A stretch of DNA of 8,696 nucleotides, taken from assembly GCA_029287755.1 (NCBI GenBank), contig JARFQM010000088.1:1-8696 (forward strand), read 5' to 3'. How positions within the stretch are numbered: the stretch's first letter is position 1; the number at the start of each line of letters is the position of its first letter. This document shows, one piece after another, positions 6,438-8,696 of this stretch. The notes beneath the pieces are model-generated. The model had not been told where the DNA came from, searched no databases, and saw only the letters and a program-made list of their open reading frames with translations. Made by a program: the position numbers and the translations under genes. This DNA is from Desulfofustis sp. Its GTDB lineage: Bacteria; Desulfobacterota; Desulfobulbia; Desulfobulbales; Desulfocapsaceae.

Positions 6438-8450
6438 CTAGGCGGCTCTCAGGCTGCCTGCCAATTTGTGATCGCCCAGCGATTTTTGTACGCTTTCGGC
6501 CACCGCGAATTTGAGCTTGTCAAAATCCTCCGCTTCGGCGGCTTTCTTGTACAATGTCCTGGCCCAGTCCTCGGTTCCGAACCTCCGCATGACGCTCTCG
6601 GCAAGTGCCGCCAGTTCTTTGGCACTGCTCAGTTTCGCCTCGGCCACAGCATAGAGCTTCTTGAGAATCTCCTGGCCGCCGCCCTGCTGTTCCACGTAGC
6701 TGAACACATGCTCGAACTGGTATCCCCTTGAACAGAGCTCAGCCGCTTTGGCGTATATCTCGCCGGCCATTTTTTGATCGCCAAGACTGCTTGCTGCCTT
6801 GCCGGCAATGGTCAACAGGCCGAAACGGTCGTCACAACCGGCCTGTGCGTCCTGCAGCAGCTTCCGGGTCCAGTCGTCGTCTCCGAGTACCTCCTTGACG
6901 GTGGTCGCAAGCTTGGCAAGATCACCAACAGAGCTGGACTGTTCGGCCATTTTCTCAAGGTAGCCCCTGGCCTTGGCTTCATCCTTGAGATTTTTCATGG
7001 CGGCTGCGGCGACGTTCTTTTTGTCGGTAAATTTCTCAGCTGCCTCGAACTGCTCGCCATAGATGCGTCCCGCCCATTCCTTGTCTTCGAGATCCCGGGA
7101 AATGAGGTCGGCCAACTTCATCCGATCGTCAAAATATGTGGCCTGTTTCTCGGCGTTGGCGAAGAGCTTGCGGACGTAGGGATGATCGCCGGTGGCTTGC
7201 ATCACCTCATGGCCGAGATTCCACAGTGCCGCTCCCTCCTCTGCCTCCTGCTCGCGGCGGATAAAGCCTTCGTAAAGATTCCCGTATTTTTCACGTTTTT
7301 CTTTCTGCAGGGCAATGTCATCTTTCCACTGCTGATCGTCGGCGTATTTGAGGACCGCATCGGCCACCGACTGAAATTCAGAGTTGGTCTTGACCGCATT
7401 TTCCGCCCGGCGGAGCACTTCGACGGCGCCTTTGCCATCTCCAAGCTCATCGGCCAGTTTTTCGACGATCTTGACCAGTTTCGGGGCATCAGGGTCAGTG
7501 GCAGCCGCTTTCTGCAATATCTGCCCGGCAAATTCCTTGTTGCCGGTATCCTTGAGCACCGCATCGCCAAGTTTCATGAACTCCTGAAAACCGCTGAAAT
7601 TGTCTCCGGCTTTTCGGTAGGCGGTCAAAACGAGCTCCTGATCCTCAAGCGATTCCATGATCATCGCTCCGAGCTTGACTAACTCGTCGCCACTGTCGAG
7701 CATTGATATCGCTTTGTTGAAAAGTTTGGTGCCGTAGGCCTTGTCGCCGAGGGCGGCAACCGCTTCCTTGGCGAGACCACCCATATCGAGACCGGTCTTA
7801 ATCTGCTCCTCGGCACTCTGATACATGGTTGAACCCAGGTCACTGTCGGGAAAAAGTTCTCCAGCGCTGGTTGCCAGAGCGGCGAAATCAGCACCGCTCT
7901 TGCATGAACCGGTGGCTTGGGTCAGTACTTCCTTGGCCTGTTCAGGATCGTCAAAATCGTCAATCAATCCTTTGGCCAGCTCGATGAAATCGGCGGGAGT
8001 CTGGCACTGTTCTTTGGCCTTGGCGCTTACTTCCCGGGCCAGTTCCTTGTCGCCCAGGGCATCGTTTATCTTCTTGGAGAGACCCAGGAACTCGGCGGCC
8101 TTGGCAGCTTTTTCGGCGGCCGCCGCAAACATCTCCCGAGCGCCATCGGTATCGCCAGCCCCGGCTGAGGCAACGGCCAGATCAGTCATTTCGCCGGCGT
8201 CCCGGCAGGCGGATTTGGCCTGATCGAAATACTCGGCCGCTTTCTCCGCATCACCGAGGATCACTTTGGCACCTGTGGAAAGGGCCAGAAAATCTTGGGC
8301 CGTTGCTGCCCAATCGGCACCTTCCTCATAGAGCTCAACAGCCCAGTCCTTGTCGTCGAGATCCTTGAAAGCCTCCAGGGCCACTGCCACGTAATCCGGG
8401 GTTTCCTGACAATCGCCATATTTTTCCTCAAGCTCTTCGCGTGTCGCCAT
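6438..8450 (-). CDS. TPR-like tandem repeat protein (about 19 units of about 34 residues), function unknown
   Basis: A 670-residue acidic protein without signal peptide or membrane segment. I chose the ATG at 8450 because GGGAGAG lies 6 nt upstream; a TTG at 8465 would add five residues that merely cover that ribosome site. After a 16-residue leader almost the whole chain divides into about 19 units of 32-35 residues. The rough consensus is hydrophobic at 5, L-A at 8-9, L-G-D-K at 16-19, A at 22, L-Y at 25-26 and K-A at 28-29. The small and aromatic positions in the second helix keep the spacing of tetratricopeptide repeats, with a slightly longer G-D turn. Unit 11 (355-403) carries a charged insertion of about 15 residues. 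Such an array should fold as a long alpha-solenoid, usually a protein-binding scaffold. The partner is unknown, and the neighbours give no clue because the gene is transcribed alone. Confidence 0.88.
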   Translation of the reverse strand: MATREELEEKYGDCQETPDYVAVALEAFKDLDDKDWAVELYEEGADWAATAQDFLALSTGAKVILGDAEKAAEYFDQAKSACRDAGEMTDLAVASAGAGDTDGAREMFAAAAEKAAKAAEFLGLSKKINDALGDKELAREVSAKAKEQCQTPADFIELAKGLIDDFDDPEQAKEVLTQATGSCKSGADFAALATSAGELFPDSDLGSTMYQSAEEQIKTGLDMGGLAKEAVAALGDKAYGTKLFNKAISMLDSGDELVKLGAMIMESLEDQELVLTAYRKAGDNFSGFQEFMKLGDAVLKDTGNKEFAGQILQKAAATDPDAPKLVKIVEKLADELGDGKGAVEVLRRAENAVKTNSEFQSVADAVLKYADDQQWKDDIALQKEKREKYGNLYEGFIRREQEAEEGAALWNLGHEVMQATGDHPYVRKLFANAEKQATYFDDRMKLADLISRDLEDKEWAGRIYGEQFEAAEKFTDKKNVAAAAMKNLKDEAKARGYLEKMAEQSSSVGDLAKLATTVKEVLGDDDWTRKLLQDAQAGCDDRFGLLTIAGKAASSLGDQKMAGEIYAKAAELCSRGYQFEHVFSYVEQQGGGQEILKKLYAVAEAKLSSAKELAALAESVMRRFGTEDWARTLYKKAAEAEDFDKLKFAVAESVQKSLGDHKLAGSLRAA

Positions 8451-8456
8451 AACAAT

Positions 8457-8463
8457 CTCTCCC
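8457..8463 (-). promoter_or_regulatory. Shine-Dalgarno of the repeat-protein gene (start-deciding)
   Basis: On the - strand GGGAGAG lies 6 nt before ATG 8450. It overlaps the alternative TTG start region at 8465, which argues against the longer reading. Confidence 0.7.
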
Positions 8464-8547
8464 AATGTGATGTGTTTTGTTGTCTAGGATTGTGAACTTC
8501 TTACCAAGAACCATAAATATTACCCGATTAACAGAAAAGATTTAACC

Positions 8548-8696
8548 ATGCTCGAAAAAAAATCTATCGCTCTGTGGCAAACCTTTATAAAGCGTCTCAG
8601 ATCCTGCGCATTCCAGAGTTATCGAACTGAAATAATTGTTGATGTAAGAACTTCTTCAAGCCCGATGCAGAATCAATCTGAAGAGCGATCATCTGC
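8548..8696 (+). CDS. Possible start of a divergent gene, cut by the window edge (uncertain)
   Basis: An ATG at 8548 opens a frame with no stop through the last complete codon, 49 residues starting MLEKKSIALWQTFIKRLRSC. The N-terminal part could be a basic amphipathic helix; the later part is rich in Ser, Gln and Glu and resembles nothing I recognise. Upstream there is only a poor ribosome site (AAAAGA about 8 nt before). The stretch is more AT-rich than the coding regions to its left, and an open frame of 49 codons can occur by chance. It could equally be non-coding sequence upstream of a gene outside the window. Confidence 0.25.
   Translation, partial: MLEKKSIALWQTFIKRLRSCAFQSYRTEIIVDVRTSSSPMQNQSEERSS

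Noticed and set aside
6774..7682. 302-residue open frame on the + strand inside the repeat-protein gene
   Set aside because: It lies wholly antisense to a long gene with clear repeat structure and a good ribosome site. Low stop density is expected opposite such a GC-rich, Ala/Lys/Glu-rich gene, and the translation shows no domain I recognise.
8500..8560. Possible sigma-70 promoter for the - strand gene (TAATAT-like -10)
   Set aside because: An AT-rich hexamer is present, but I found no convincing -35 element at 16-18 nt, so I did not list it as a feature.
1..8696. CRISPR array, tRNA or rRNA genes, insertion sequence or phage genes
   Set aside because: I saw no regularly spaced direct repeats, cloverleaf-like segments, transposase or integrase motifs or terminal inverted repeats. 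The only striking inverted repeat is the terminator at 6380-6416.

Overview
The window reads as a dense chromosomal segment of a Gram-negative bacterium, most likely one of the former Deltaproteobacteria (Desulfobacterota or Desulfuromonadota type). That placement is inference from remembered protein resemblance and gene order; no marker gene fixes the taxon. No RNA genes, CRISPR arrays, insertion sequences or phage genes are visible.

Positions 1-4364 hold a biotin synthesis operon on the + strand in the order bioA (5' end cut off by the window), bioF, bioG, bioC, bioD. The genes are separated by 5 nt or less or overlap by ATGA, so they are almost certainly co-transcribed and translationally coupled. 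BioC methylates malonyl-ACP so that fatty acid synthesis can build pimeloyl-ACP methyl ester. BioG removes the methyl group, BioF makes KAPA, BioA makes DAPA and BioD makes dethiobiotin. bioB, the last step, is not in the window.

Positions 4385-6345 continue on the same strand with no visible terminator. They encode a small four-cysteine protein, a calcineurin-like metallophosphoesterase of a divergent type whose usual DxH motif has no His, and a 368-residue protein with a ParB/sulfiredoxin-like domain, a helical middle region and a C-terminal Lrp/AsnC-type ligand-binding domain. The last two genes overlap by 26 nt. Their relation to biotin is unknown; they may simply share the transcript.

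At 6380-6416 a strong symmetrical hairpin sits between two convergent genes and probably terminates both. The - strand gene (6438-8450) encodes a 670-residue cytoplasmic protein built almost entirely from about 19 degenerate TPR-like repeats of about 34 residues. All six of its cysteines fall in the same inter-repeat turn. The last 246 nt are more AT-rich, hold the upstream region of that gene, and contain the start of a possible divergent + strand reading frame that runs off the edge.
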